A DNA stretch of 64,000 nucleotides from Treponema bryantii (lineage in GTDB: Bacteria; Spirochaetota; Spirochaetia; Treponematales; Treponemataceae), in assembly GCF_036492245.1 (NCBI RefSeq), contig NZ_AP025286.1:1860001-1924000 (forward strand), read 5' to 3'. A program made the translations under genes and the position numbers. Numbering within the stretch: the first letter of the stretch is position 1; the number at the start of each line of letters is the position of its first letter. The notes under the pieces are model-generated. The model was given only the letters and a program-made list of their open reading frames with translations. It was not told where the DNA came from and did not search any database. Below are positions 17,185 through 25,345 of this stretch, one piece after another.

Positions 17185-18477
17185 TTGTACACAGTTACGT
17201 TTTTAATAATTTTAGTAATTATTCTGGCAATAATGGGTGCTGTTTATACAGCTTTCAAACCACGTATCAATTTCTTTATAACGGGGTTGGATTCCGGTTT
17301 TTCTTTTCCTGAAATTTCAATGCTCTGGAATGCTGCAGAATTATGTAATCTTGAACAACCAACTTCACTTTTTTATTCCCTTCCTTCACTTACAAAATGC
17401 ATGACCCAGATTTCAAACATTACCAGTGCAGATAATAATCAGAAAAATCAGCTTTTAATGACAAAGCTTTTTAATTACCGTACTAAGATTCAGAATGAAG
17501 CTGATGAAAAAAAAGGAATGACAACAACTCATTCCCTTGATAAAGGACAGCCGCTCCGAATTATTCTTCCTGGTAAAGGTGTATTTGTTTCTGAGATTGT
17601 AGGAAACGGAAACTTTCTTGTAATCAATGTTCCACGTCAGAAAAACCTTATTCCATTTACCGGTGAAGACTGGGTAGGTAAGGTAATCAGTGTTTATTTA
17701 TGGCGTAAGGGAGATGCCCGTTATGTTTTTGATACAACAGTAACACAGAGTGGACTCTTCCTTGGTAAATCTGCATTATTCCTTAAACATTCTTCAAATC
17801 TAGTTCGTACACAAAAGCGTAAGGCTGTCCGTGTAAAGTGTCAGATTTACGGAATGCTTTATATCATCAAAAAAGAAAAGATTGATATCAATGCAATTGA
17901 AACTCAGAACGGTTTCCGTTGTTTAATTGAGGATATATCTGAAGCTGGCGCTCTTATCAGAATTGGAGGTAAGGGTGTACAGAATGTAAAAATTAAGCTT
18001 CAGTTTAATATTCAGAACAAGCTGATTCTTATGGTTGGTATTGTAAGAACAGTTGAGTTTAATGAGGAACAGAATCAGTCGCTGCTGCATTTTGAGTGTA
18101 CACATATTGAAACCTCAATGCGTAATGAAGTATTGAAGTTTGTTTACAATATGATGCCTGAAAATGAAAAGGAAGTTATGGAGGCTCTTGAGCAGACAGA
18201 AGATGATGAAAAAGAAGCTCTGGAACAGGCACAAGAAAATGCTGACAAACCTGAGAATGCAGAAAAAACAGAGAATCCAGAAGGCACAGTAGAGGAAAAT
18301 AAACCTTCTGAAAATGAAACTGAAGCTGCAGTTGAGACTGAAACAAATGAAATTGCACAGGATCTTGCAGAAGCAACAGGCAGAAGTATTTCTACATCAG
18401 AAACACAGAATTCAAAACCAAAATCTGATTCTTCTGATGATATTCCAAATAAAGCAGACGAAATAAATGTCTTTTAA
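17185..18477 (+). CDS. PilZ domain protein, membrane anchored
   Basis: Probable cyclic-di-GMP receptor. One N-terminal membrane helix ('VTFLIILVIILAIMGAVY'), a middle region of unknown type, then a PilZ domain with the arginine motif 'RTQKRKAVRVKC' (about residues 210-222) and the 'DISEAGALIRIGG' motif matching (D/N)xSxxG. The last 85 residues are a Glu-rich low-complexity tail. 430 residues. The start is TTG, chosen because GAGGG lies four bases before and the helix begins at once. Treponema use c-di-GMP in motility control; a motility role here is inference. The HD-GYP fragment at 11.5 kb is another trace of this signalling system. Confidence 0.85.
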   Translation: MYTVTFLIILVIILAIMGAVYTAFKPRINFFITGLDSGFSFPEISMLWNAAELCNLEQPTSLFYSLPSLTKCMTQISNITSADNNQKNQLLMTKLFNYRTKIQNEADEKKGMTTTHSLDKGQPLRIILPGKGVFVSEIVGNGNFLVINVPRQKNLIPFTGEDWVGKVISVYLWRKGDARYVFDTTVTQSGLFLGKSALFLKHSSNLVRTQKRKAVRVKCQIYGMLYIIKKEKIDINAIETQNGFRCLIEDISEAGALIRIGGKGVQNVKIKLQFNIQNKLILMVGIVRTVEFNEEQNQSLLHFECTHIETSMRNEVLKFVYNMMPENEKEVMEALEQTEDDEKEALEQAQENADKPENAEKTENPEGTVEENKPSENETEAAVETETNEIAQDLAEATGRSISTSETQNSKPKSDSSDDIPNKADEINVF

Positions 18478-18505
18478 TCAGGATTGAGGTATAAGAGGTG
18501 AGATT

Positions 18506-19678
18506 ATGAAAAGAATTATAAGTCTAATTATTTTAGGAACCGTAACTTTTACACTCTTTGCACAGACAAGTAAAATTAAATTTATTAAGGGAAATTTAGC
18601 TGATAAGACAGCAGCAGTTCGTGAAGCAAAGGGAGCTGAATCAGAATGGATATCTGAAAAGGCAGTTGCGTTCTGTCTTGAAAATAAGGAAGCCCTTGGA
18701 AATGACAGAGATCTCGATGGACTTGCTGTAGCCGCAGTTTTATCTTATTCTCCAGAAACTGTAAAAAAACAGACAGATACTCAAAAGCAGATTCTTACTG
18801 ATAATTTCATTTCTCTGTTTACAGAATTCAACAAAAGCAGCACAGTTCAGATTGCCGTAATTTCAAAGATAGTTGCTCTTAAAGACTGTGTTCCAACATT
18901 TTCTTTTACAGCACTTATTAACAGTTATCTGAAAACTACAGAAATAAAGAGTGCAGACAGCGGAGTTTTTAAAGCCTGTATTTCTGCACTTGAATCTATT
19001 GGAAATGAAGAATCCTTTAAAATTTTATACGCTTTCTTATATGATAATTCTTACAGTGCATATAAAAAGGAAATCGAAAAGACAACTATAGCACTTATTC
19101 CAAATGCAATGGAAGAAGTGTTAAAACTCATAAACAGCTCAGATATGAAAAAGGTTGTTGCTATATTTGAGCTTTCACAAAAAAATTCTCAAATTTCCAA
19201 AAAAAATCTCTGTGAAATTGCCGAAAATGTTCTAAGTGAGTCTATATTATTAGTAGAAAATTCTTCGGGAACTTCTTCAGAGAATATCAATGTTCAGCTT
19301 ACTGCACTTAATATTTTAAGTGAGAATAACTGGACTCGCGCCTCGTCAACAGCGCTTTCTTACTTTGCACTTTCAAAAAAGCTGTATGAGAAAAAGAATA
19401 TGAATGAGGAACAGTTTAAGACTGTAATTACCTCGCTCAGAAATATTTCTCCGCTTGATGCTGTTTCTTCGTTAATCAGTTACCTTGAAGAATTGAATGG
19501 CCGGACCGAAAATGGAAGCGCAGTTGCTTCTGAAATCGTACTGGCTGTAATCAATACTTTAGGTGCTATTGGCGACAAGGCTGCATTTGATTCACTGCTT
19601 GCTGTAACTTATCTTAATTATGAGGAATCGGTTCTGACTGCTGCCAGAGAAGCACTGTCAGGACTCAGATGGCAGTAA
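18506..19678 (+). CDS. Exported HEAT-repeat-like protein
   Basis: 390 residues with an N-terminal signal peptide ('MKRIISLIILGTVTFTLFAQ', cleavage likely after FAQ). The rest is all-helical with repeated short helical pairs and a C-terminal 'VINTLGAIGDKAAFDSLLAV...VLTAAREALSGLRW' type end that is typical of HEAT/PBS repeats. No catalytic motif. Probably a periplasmic scaffold. A good ribosome site (AGAGGTGAG) precedes the ATG. It follows the PilZ gene by 28 bases and its 3' end overlaps comEC by 10 bases, so it is in the same plus-strand run. Confidence 0.7.
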   Translation: MKRIISLIILGTVTFTLFAQTSKIKFIKGNLADKTAAVREAKGAESEWISEKAVAFCLENKEALGNDRDLDGLAVAAVLSYSPETVKKQTDTQKQILTDNFISLFTEFNKSSTVQIAVISKIVALKDCVPTFSFTALINSYLKTTEIKSADSGVFKACISALESIGNEESFKILYAFLYDNSYSAYKKEIEKTTIALIPNAMEEVLKLINSSDMKKVVAIFELSQKNSQISKKNLCEIAENVLSESILLVENSSGTSSENINVQLTALNILSENNWTRASSTALSYFALSKKLYEKKNMNEEQFKTVITSLRNISPLDAVSSLISYLEELNGRTENGSAVASEIVLAVINTLGAIGDKAAFDSLLAVTYLNYEESVLTAAREALSGLRWQ

Positions 19679-20955
19679 ACAGTTCATTAAATTATTTTAA
19701 GAAACCTGTATTCCTTTCAGCACTTATTTGCGTTTTTATTTTCTATTCGGGATTATTTAATATCCCGGATAGAACAGCTTCACGCGCTCTGATTAAAACA
19801 GAACAAATCACAGAAATCACTGGGATAATTCTTTCATCTCCTTCAAGAACCGGAAACGGCTCATACTACAGTGCAACCTTCTCATTAGAAAAAGCCGCAG
19901 ACGCCCGCAATTTCCAGTCCACAGCAAAGGGCCGAGTGAAGATAATGTTACCAGCTGAGTTCGCAGAAGCATATTCTCCAGGCAAATTATTTTCTGATTC
20001 ACAGAAGAAACACAGTGGCCAGACATTCCTGTACGAGGCGGGCGGTCATTGTACCTTCCGTGGTCGTCTCACAAACAATGTATTCTACATCCGCGAATGC
20101 ACCGCGTACGAGTGGCCTTCATCGTGGCGGGGCCGCCTCCAGCATCTCCGCGCCCTTTGCCGCCTTCACTTCAAACGCTTAATGTATGGCTGGGGCAGTG
20201 GAGGCGGCCTTCTCCTGGCGCTCCTCTGCGGGGCCCGCGAATATACTGAACCGTCGACACAGGAAGCATTCCGCCGCGCCGGCCTTTCCCATATACTGGC
20301 ACTCTCCGGGATGCATCTTTCAATGTTTTCTGCAATTGCACTGTTTTTCGGTAATAAAGCCGGCATCAGAAAACTTACATTTATCCTGCGAATCTCAGCA
20401 CTTTTTGGCTTCGTCTGGTTCGCAGGCTTTTCTCCATCTCTGTCGAGAGCCTTTATATGTTCACTATTGACAATTGCAGCAACAATAGCCGGTGCTAAAA
20501 AACCTGATTTACTTTCAATTTTATGCTTTTCATTTTTATTGCAAAGCGCATTATGTCCGCAGGATATTCACAGTTCAGCATTTATTTTATCGTACGGAGC
20601 ATTAGCCGGAATCCTGTTAAGTGCAAATCTGTTCAAACGTTGTTATTCAAAGTTCTGTCCAAAGGCAATTGCATCTTCTTTATCTGCAGCCACAGGCGCA
20701 CAAACCTTTACAGCCCCAATTTCACTCAAACTCTTTGGCGCGTTCAGTCCGATTGGAATTGTTTCTGCAACAGTAGTTTCACCATTTGTAACAGTTTTTA
20801 TTTACAGCGGACTTCTTCTTATTCTACTGAGCCTTATATTTCCAATCCTTTCAAAACCTAGTGGAATTTTTATAAATTTACAGTATACTGTCATTACTTA
20901 CATTGTGAATTTATTTTCCAATGTACCAAACTTTTGTCTTAAAAGCGGAGTCTAA
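19669..20955 (+). CDS. ComEC/Rec2-like DNA uptake channel protein, short form
   Basis: Membrane protein with the N-terminal OB-like region and the ComEC competence domain ('REYTEPSTQEAFRRAGLSHI' followed by 'LALSGMHLSMFSA', the most conserved stretch of ComEC). 428 residues, against 700-800 for complete ComEC, because the C-terminal metallo-beta-lactamase-like nuclease domain is absent; the frame stops normally in rsmA's start. It may carry DNA across the inner membrane without strand degradation by itself, or be a decayed form. The 20090-20290 stretch is clearly richer in GC than its surroundings. Overlaps the gene before by 10 bases. Confidence 0.85.
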   Translation: MAVNSSLNYFKKPVFLSALICVFIFYSGLFNIPDRTASRALIKTEQITEITGIILSSPSRTGNGSYYSATFSLEKAADARNFQSTAKGRVKIMLPAEFAEAYSPGKLFSDSQKKHSGQTFLYEAGGHCTFRGRLTNNVFYIRECTAYEWPSSWRGRLQHLRALCRLHFKRLMYGWGSGGGLLLALLCGAREYTEPSTQEAFRRAGLSHILALSGMHLSMFSAIALFFGNKAGIRKLTFILRISALFGFVWFAGFSPSLSRAFICSLLTIAATIAGAKKPDLLSILCFSFLLQSALCPQDIHSSAFILSYGALAGILLSANLFKRCYSKFCPKAIASSLSAATGAQTFTAPISLKLFGAFSPIGIVSATVVSPFVTVFIYSGLLLILLSLIFPILSKPSGIFINLQYTVITYIVNLFSNVPNFCLKSGV

Positions 20956-20956
20956 A

Positions 20957-21817
20957 TTGAAGCATCCTGACTACAATTCACCAGCTGAACTCAAACAAGT
21001 ACTGGATATAAACGGCTTTTCCATGCAAAAAAAATTCGGACAGAATTTTTTGATAAATGAAGATGCCCGAAAACGACTTGTAGATGCTCTGGAAGTTGGA
21101 GAAGGAATCAAGGTTTGGGAAGTAGGTCCTGGCCTTGGTGCAATGACAAACACAATTCTTGAACGCGGATCTGACCTTACTGTATTTGAAATCGACCGCG
21201 GATTTGCTTCTCTTATCAGTCAGTTTTTTGAAGACTATTCAGCAAAGAATACATTTCGTATTGTAGAAGGTGATGTCCTTAAAACCTGGAAAGGACAGTT
21301 GGAAAAGGCAGGTCAGCCAGACCGCTTCTTTGGAAATCTCCCATACAATATTGCTGCAACAATTATCGCAGATACAATCGAAAATAACGTGCGTTTTGAA
21401 CGCTGTGTATTTACAGTTCAAAAAGAAGTTGCACAGAGAATGTGCGCAAAACCGGGCAGTGCAGACTATTCATCTTTTTCAGCTTTGTGCCAGTGGGCTT
21501 ATGATGTAAAACCTTTACTTGATCTTTCAGGCGGAAACTTCTGGCCAAAACCAAATGTAGATTCACGTGCAGTTGTATTTACTAAAAAGGCTGATTTCCC
21601 TTGCTGTAAAAATCCTGCGTTGTTTGTAAAAATGCAGAGAGCACTTTTCAGTTCACGCCGTAAGACAGTACGCAATAATCTTTCTCAGTTCTTAAAAAAC
21701 AATGACCTTGCCGTAAGCTGTCTTGAAAAAGCTGGTATTGATATTATGAAACGAGCCGAGGTTCTTTCACTCGATGAGCTTCTTAGACTTTCAGATGTAA
21801 TCGAAGGTGAAAAATGA
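20957..21817 (+). CDS. rsmA: 16S rRNA dimethyladenosine transferase
   Basis: Dimethylates two adjacent adenines near the 3' end of 16S rRNA (KsgA). 286 residues. 'KKFGQNFLIN' is the classical opening, SAM-binding 'VWEVGPGLGAMT' follows, and the catalytic 'GNLPYNIAATI' is intact. I choose the TTG at 20957 because GGAG sits six bases before it and the coding match begins there; an upstream in-frame ATG at 20921 lies inside comEC. Four-base overlap with the YggS gene (ATGA). Confidence 0.95.
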   Translation: MKHPDYNSPAELKQVLDINGFSMQKKFGQNFLINEDARKRLVDALEVGEGIKVWEVGPGLGAMTNTILERGSDLTVFEIDRGFASLISQFFEDYSAKNTFRIVEGDVLKTWKGQLEKAGQPDRFFGNLPYNIAATIIADTIENNVRFERCVFTVQKEVAQRMCAKPGSADYSSFSALCQWAYDVKPLLDLSGGNFWPKPNVDSRAVVFTKKADFPCCKNPALFVKMQRALFSSRRKTVRNNLSQFLKNNDLAVSCLEKAGIDIMKRAEVLSLDELLRLSDVIEGEK

Positions 21818-22536
21818 GTGAACTAATTTGCATCAAAGATAATCTTGAAAAAATCAGAAACAGAATAGAACAGGCAGAAACAAAGGCCGGACGTCCACAG
21901 GGGTCTGTAAAACTGATGGCCGTCAGTAAGTTTCATCCTGCAGAAGCTGTAGTCGAAGCTTTTGAAGCCGGACAGTTACTTTTCGGCGAAAACCGTGTAC
22001 AGGAAGCTTCAGAAAAATTTCCTCCGCTTATTGCACAACACCCGGAAATTAAAGTTCAGATGATTGGACAGCTTCAGTCTAACAAAGTAAAAAAAGCAGT
22101 TGATTTTGCTTCATGCATTCAGTCTGTAGACCGCATTGATCTGCTTAAAGAAATTGAAAAGCAGTGCGCAAAGCTTAACCGCAATATCGAAATTCTTTTT
22201 GAATATCATACTGGAGAAGAATCAAAATCCGGCTATACAACAGAAAAAGAACTTCGTGAATCAATAGAAGCAATCATCAATGGAGATTTCCCGCATGTAA
22301 TTCCAAAGGGATTCATGACAATGGCTCCTTTTACAGAGGATGAAGCTTTAATCAGAAAATCTTTTATAACATTAAGAGAGCTTTCTGAACGTCTTCGTAA
22401 AGATTATCAAAGTCTTTCACTTACAGAACTTTCAATGGGAATGTCTGGCGATTTTGAAATTGCAATAGAAGAAGGATCAACACTTGTTAGAGTTGGTACT
22501 GCAATTTTTGGAGAAAGGGATTACAGTAAATCATGA
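21814..22536 (+). CDS. YggS/PROSC-family PLP-binding protein
   Basis: Cytoplasmic pyridoxal-phosphate homeostasis protein of 240 residues, normal length. The PLP lysine lies in 'LMAVSKFHPAEAV', then 'FGENRVQEASEKF', 'MIGQLQSNKVKKAV', and the closing 'LSMGMSGDFEIAIEEGSTLV' is the conserved phosphate-binding end. It overlaps rsmA and the next gene by four bases each. No dedicated regulation is visible. Confidence 0.95.
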   Translation: MSELICIKDNLEKIRNRIEQAETKAGRPQGSVKLMAVSKFHPAEAVVEAFEAGQLLFGENRVQEASEKFPPLIAQHPEIKVQMIGQLQSNKVKKAVDFASCIQSVDRIDLLKEIEKQCAKLNRNIEILFEYHTGEESKSGYTTEKELRESIEAIINGDFPHVIPKGFMTMAPFTEDEALIRKSFITLRELSERLRKDYQSLSLTELSMGMSGDFEIAIEEGSTLVRVGTAIFGERDYSKS

Positions 22537-23039
22537 AAAAAAAGCTTATAGCAAAAATTCTGATTTTCTCTTTACTTTTGAATACAGCTTTACCTGTATT
22601 TTCAGAAGATACTACTCCAAAACCATATGAAGATGATGAACTTCCTCAGACCTTAAAGGATATCCGCCGGTTTGAGATCATTACTATAGGTGCACTTCCT
22701 TTTGTAACTCTTGATGCGACCCTTGCTTATTCAACCTATCGATATGCTAAAAATGATTTTGCAGAAGAGTACAAACCAGATATTTTCTCAAGTTCTTCTT
22801 TTTCCAAAGATGAACAGAAAGGAATCATTCTTACTTCACTTGGAATCTGTGTCGGTATTGGCTTAACAGATTTAATTGTTCAGATTGTAAGAAGAAATTC
22901 AAAGAAGAAAAAGCAACAGGTAAATTATGATGATATAGCTGTTGTTCCAATTTCTGAAGATGAAGATGCACAGGTAATTCCTATGCCTTCTGATTTTAGA
23001 AATGATGATTCTGATGATGTTGTGGAGATTGAAGAATAA
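22533..23039 (+). CDS. Small exported or membrane protein, function unknown
   Basis: 168 residues. A signal-like N-terminus ('KILIFSLLLNTALPVFSEDT'), a second hydrophobic stretch ('FEIITIGALPFVTLDATLAY'), a third near 'IILTSLGICVGIGLTDLIVQIV' followed by a Lys-rich turn, and an acidic C-terminal tail. I know no family for it. It is coupled on both sides (ATGA with YggS, TAATG with the pseudouridine synthase), so it belongs to the rsmA-yggS-rluA run. Confidence 0.75.
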   Translation: MKKKLIAKILIFSLLLNTALPVFSEDTTPKPYEDDELPQTLKDIRRFEIITIGALPFVTLDATLAYSTYRYAKNDFAEEYKPDIFSSSSFSKDEQKGIILTSLGICVGIGLTDLIVQIVRRNSKKKKQQVNYDDIAVVPISEDEDAQVIPMPSDFRNDDSDDVVEIEE

Positions 23040-24103
23040 TGCCTTTTTTCAGTGCAAAAGTTCCACAGGATTTTCCTGAACAGCAGCGTCTCGATAAATT
23101 TATAGCATCTCTCCCAAACGGTATGAACCGCTCAAAACTGAAAAGCGGTGTGACTGAAATTCTTGTAAACGGCAAAAAAGTTAAACTTTCACAAAAAGTA
23201 AAAGCCGGCGATCAGATAGACATACAATGGGAAGACAATATTCCTGACAATATTGATCCAGAAAATATTCCGCTTGAGATTCTTTATGAAGATGATAACG
23301 TTACGGTCGTTAATAAAGCACAGGGAATGGTAACTCATCCAGCCTGCGGAAACTGGACTGGAACTCTCGTAAACGCGCTTTTGTATCACTGGGGCCGCCA
23401 GTCTGTTGAACAGCTTAAGGAAGGAAGCGCTGCAGAGATTCTTGAGCGCCGCCGCCCTGGCATTGTTCACCGTCTCGATAAGGAAACCTCTGGAATTATT
23501 ATCACCGCTAAAAACCGCGACAGTGAAGAGTTCTTACAAAAGCAGTTTAAAGACAAATCTCTTCAAAAAGAATATATCTGCATCTGCTGTGGAAGACCTC
23601 CTGCTCGTACCGGAGACATCCGTACACAGATTATCCGTGATCCTAAAAACCGCCACCGCTTTAAGGCTGTTACAGATACAGAAGATGGTAAGTTCGCACG
23701 AACCTTATACCACTGCATTGCCTGCTACGGTAATTATTCTCTTATGCGTATCCGCCTTAAGACTGGCCGTACTCATCAGATTCGTGTACATATGAAATAT
23801 CTTGGCTGTCCGATTCTTGGAGACGGTGTTTACAACAAACCGGATTCGAAATTCCCGAATGCAACACTTATGCTGCATTCAGTTCAGTTGAAAATTAAAC
23901 TGCCTGGTGCGGGTAAGGCCGGAGAGGCAGCAGCTCCCGGTGATTACCAGACATTCCGCACACCAACGCCATCGCGCTTTATCGAAATTGAAAAGAAGCT
24001 TCGGAAGATGTTTGATCGCACCGTCCTTGCCAGCAACCACACCGTCATTGCCAGCAACCGCACCGTCATTGCCAGCGAAGCGAAGCAATCTGTTAGAAAA
24101 TGA
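23039..24103 (+). CDS. RluA/RluD-family pseudouridine synthase with S4 domain
   Basis: Converts uridine to pseudouridine in rRNA, RluD-like by layout: an N-terminal S4 RNA-binding domain ('RLDKFIASLPNGMNRSKLK') and a catalytic domain with 'HRLDKETSGIIITAKN' (catalytic Asp) and 'LKTGRTHQIRVHMKYLGCPI'. 354 residues. The last 30 are abnormal: three 21-base tandem units at 24018-24080 encode RTVLASN, HTVIASN and RTVIASE, followed by AKQSVRK. This tail is a palindromic-repeat remnant translated in frame and probably replaced the original stop. The gene overlaps the second synthase by 4 bases. Confidence 0.93.
   Translation: MPFFSAKVPQDFPEQQRLDKFIASLPNGMNRSKLKSGVTEILVNGKKVKLSQKVKAGDQIDIQWEDNIPDNIDPENIPLEILYEDDNVTVVNKAQGMVTHPACGNWTGTLVNALLYHWGRQSVEQLKEGSAAEILERRRPGIVHRLDKETSGIIITAKNRDSEEFLQKQFKDKSLQKEYICICCGRPPARTGDIRTQIIRDPKNRHRFKAVTDTEDGKFARTLYHCIACYGNYSLMRIRLKTGRTHQIRVHMKYLGCPILGDGVYNKPDSKFPNATLMLHSVQLKIKLPGAGKAGEAAAPGDYQTFRTPTPSRFIEIEKKLRKMFDRTVLASNHTVIASNRTVIASEAKQSVRK
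24018..24090. repeat. Tandem 21-base repeat ending in a dispersed palindromic element
   Basis: Three 21-base copies (24018-24038, 24039-24059, 24060-24080) with core ACCGTCATTGCCAGCAACC, the last running into GCGAAGCGAAGCAATC. That edge is shared with the intergenic element at 60856-60914 (GAAGCGAAGCAATCC). It is in frame at the 3' end of the pseudouridine synthase gene and encodes the peptide VIASEAKQS, known as a repeat-derived peptide in many genomes. Confidence 0.75.
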
Positions 24104-24849
24104 ACATAGAAATCATACACAAACCGACAGCCGACAAACCGTTTCTCGTAATTTACAAACCAAAAGGTTTGCCGTCAGCTCCGCTGAACTCTGAAGATAC
24201 TCAGAACGCGCTGTCCCAGGCGGTTGCGATGTTTCCGGCGATTAAGACAGTTTGCGGTAAAAAGGCAATTGAGTACGGGCTTTTGCACCGCCTCGATACG
24301 GCTACAGACGGGCTGATGGTTATTGCGGCTTCTCAGGAATGTTATGATTTTCTGATTTCCGAACAGCAGGCAGGCCGCTTTATCAAAACCTATTCTGCTG
24401 AATGTGATATCTTAAAAGACAACGCAGAAAGGTTAGGGGGATTTCCACCAGATATCCCTTCAGAAAAAACTGATACATCTGAATCACTTATCACCGCAAC
24501 TTCATATTTCCGTCCATACGGAGAAGGAAGAAAAGAAGTACGTCCTGTAACAGAAAAATCAGGAAAAGCAGCCCTATCAAAACTTGGAAAATCTAAACTC
24601 TATACAACAAAAATTGAAATCTCAAAACTTTCTGATACACGCGCCAGAGCCATCTGCGAAATCACCGAAGGCTATCGCCATCAGGTTCGCTGTCATTTAG
24701 CCTGGTCAGGCTATCCGGTTATCGGAGACCAGCTGTATAATTCAGACAAAAAAAAAGCAGAAAACCTTTTGTTTTCTGCAACTAAAATCTCTTTTGAGTA
24801 CCCGAGAGGAGACTTGAACTCCTATGACCGTAAGGACACTTGGACCTGA
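24100..24849 (+). CDS. RluA-family pseudouridine synthase without S4 domain
   Basis: 249 residues. The catalytic motif is 'HRLDTATDGLMVIA' and 'GYRHQVRCHLAWSGYPVIGD' is the family's binding strand. The N-terminus opens directly with the catalytic fold ('FLVIYKPKGLPSAP'), so it lacks the S4 domain and resembles RluA/RluE-type or a Treponema-specific synthase. Target unknown. The natural end of the family is near residue 232. After that the frame crosses the minus-strand terminator of tRNA-Leu (24748-24779) and runs 51 bases into the antisense of the tRNA itself, giving 'RGDLNSYDRKDTWT'. The stop codon is thus supplied by the tRNA gene. Confidence 0.88.
   Translation: MNIEIIHKPTADKPFLVIYKPKGLPSAPLNSEDTQNALSQAVAMFPAIKTVCGKKAIEYGLLHRLDTATDGLMVIAASQECYDFLISEQQAGRFIKTYSAECDILKDNAERLGGFPPDIPSEKTDTSESLITATSYFRPYGEGRKEVRPVTEKSGKAALSKLGKSKLYTTKIEISKLSDTRARAICEITEGYRHQVRCHLAWSGYPVIGDQLYNSDKKKAENLLFSATKISFEYPRGDLNSYDRKDTWT
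24748..24779 (-). terminator. Rho-independent terminator of tRNA-Leu, inside the rluA-like coding region
   Basis: On the minus strand: stem GCAGAAAA(C) with (G)TTTTCTGC, nine pairs with a five-base loop (24757-24779), followed by nine T (24748-24756). It ends the tRNA transcript about 20 bases after the mature 3' end. On the plus strand the same DNA encodes Asp-Lys-Lys-Lys-Ala-Glu-Asn of the pseudouridine synthase, so it has two roles. Confidence 0.85.
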
Positions 24850-24882
24850 ACCAAGCGCGTCTACCAATTCCGCCACCCGGGC
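24799..24882 (-). tRNA. tRNA-Leu (anticodon CAG)
   Basis: Minus-strand transcript of 84 bases starting GCCCGGGTGGCGGAATTGGT, with acceptor stem GCCCGGG pairing to CTCGGGT, class II long variable arm, and TTCAAGTCT T-loop. The anticodon stem is CTTGG/CCAAG with loop TTCAGGT, so the anticodon is CAG, reading CUG. The discriminator base is A. The 3' CCA is not encoded. Two bases of the acceptor stem pair as G-U. It stands alone and its 3' half is overlapped by the end of the upstream plus-strand gene. Confidence 0.95.
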
Positions 24883-24928
24883 TAAAAATGTTATTAAATA
24901 TTAACGAAATCGGGCTTTTTAGTCAAGA

Positions 24929-25345
24929 TTACAAACAGCTGTATAAGCCAACACACAAAGCTGCAAGAATCAACAGACACACAATATAAACCCATACTGG
25001 CAATCCTGATTCAACATATCCGCCTCTTGAGGCATTATTTCTTCTGGAAAGACCTAAGAGACCGTTTACACCATATCTGTTTTTTCCTTTGTTTCTGCCA
25101 TTTAAACCAGCACCAGAAAAATTATAATTTCCACGTGCCATATCAGAATCCGGATTTACAGCATATCCGCAGGTTGGACAACCGTTTTTGAAATCTTCAT
25201 TACTGCCGATTCTTCCGCACTGAGGACATCTTACCGAGGCAAAAAACTTTCCACAGGTAGGGCAGGTTTTTGAGTTTCTTGGAACTTCTGAGCCGCAGCT
25301 TTCGCAGAAAAACTTGGCTTCTTTTGATTTAGATCTCTTTTTCAT
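24929..25345 (-). CDS. Double zinc-ribbon protein with C-terminal membrane anchor
   Basis: 138 residues. Four CxxC pairs make two or more zinc ribbons: 'FFCESCGS', 'CPTCGKFF', 'RCPQCGR', 'GCPTCGYAV'. A Gly/Asn/Arg-rich stretch follows ('GAGLNGRNKGKNRYG'), and the C-terminus is one hydrophobic helix ('PVWVYIVCLLILAALCVGLY'), so it is tail-anchored. Function unknown; similar small proteins in other bacteria bind membrane partners. It overlaps the gene upstream by 17 bases and is the last of three minus-strand genes. Confidence 0.75.
   Translation of the reverse strand: MKKRSKSKEAKFFCESCGSEVPRNSKTCPTCGKFFASVRCPQCGRIGSNEDFKNGCPTCGYAVNPDSDMARGNYNFSGAGLNGRNKGKNRYGVNGLLGLSRRNNASRGGYVESGLPVWVYIVCLLILAALCVGLYSCL

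Noticed and set aside
24018-24080. CRISPR-like repeats
   Set aside because: Three 21-base units directly adjoining without spacers; they are a tandem repeat in a gene.
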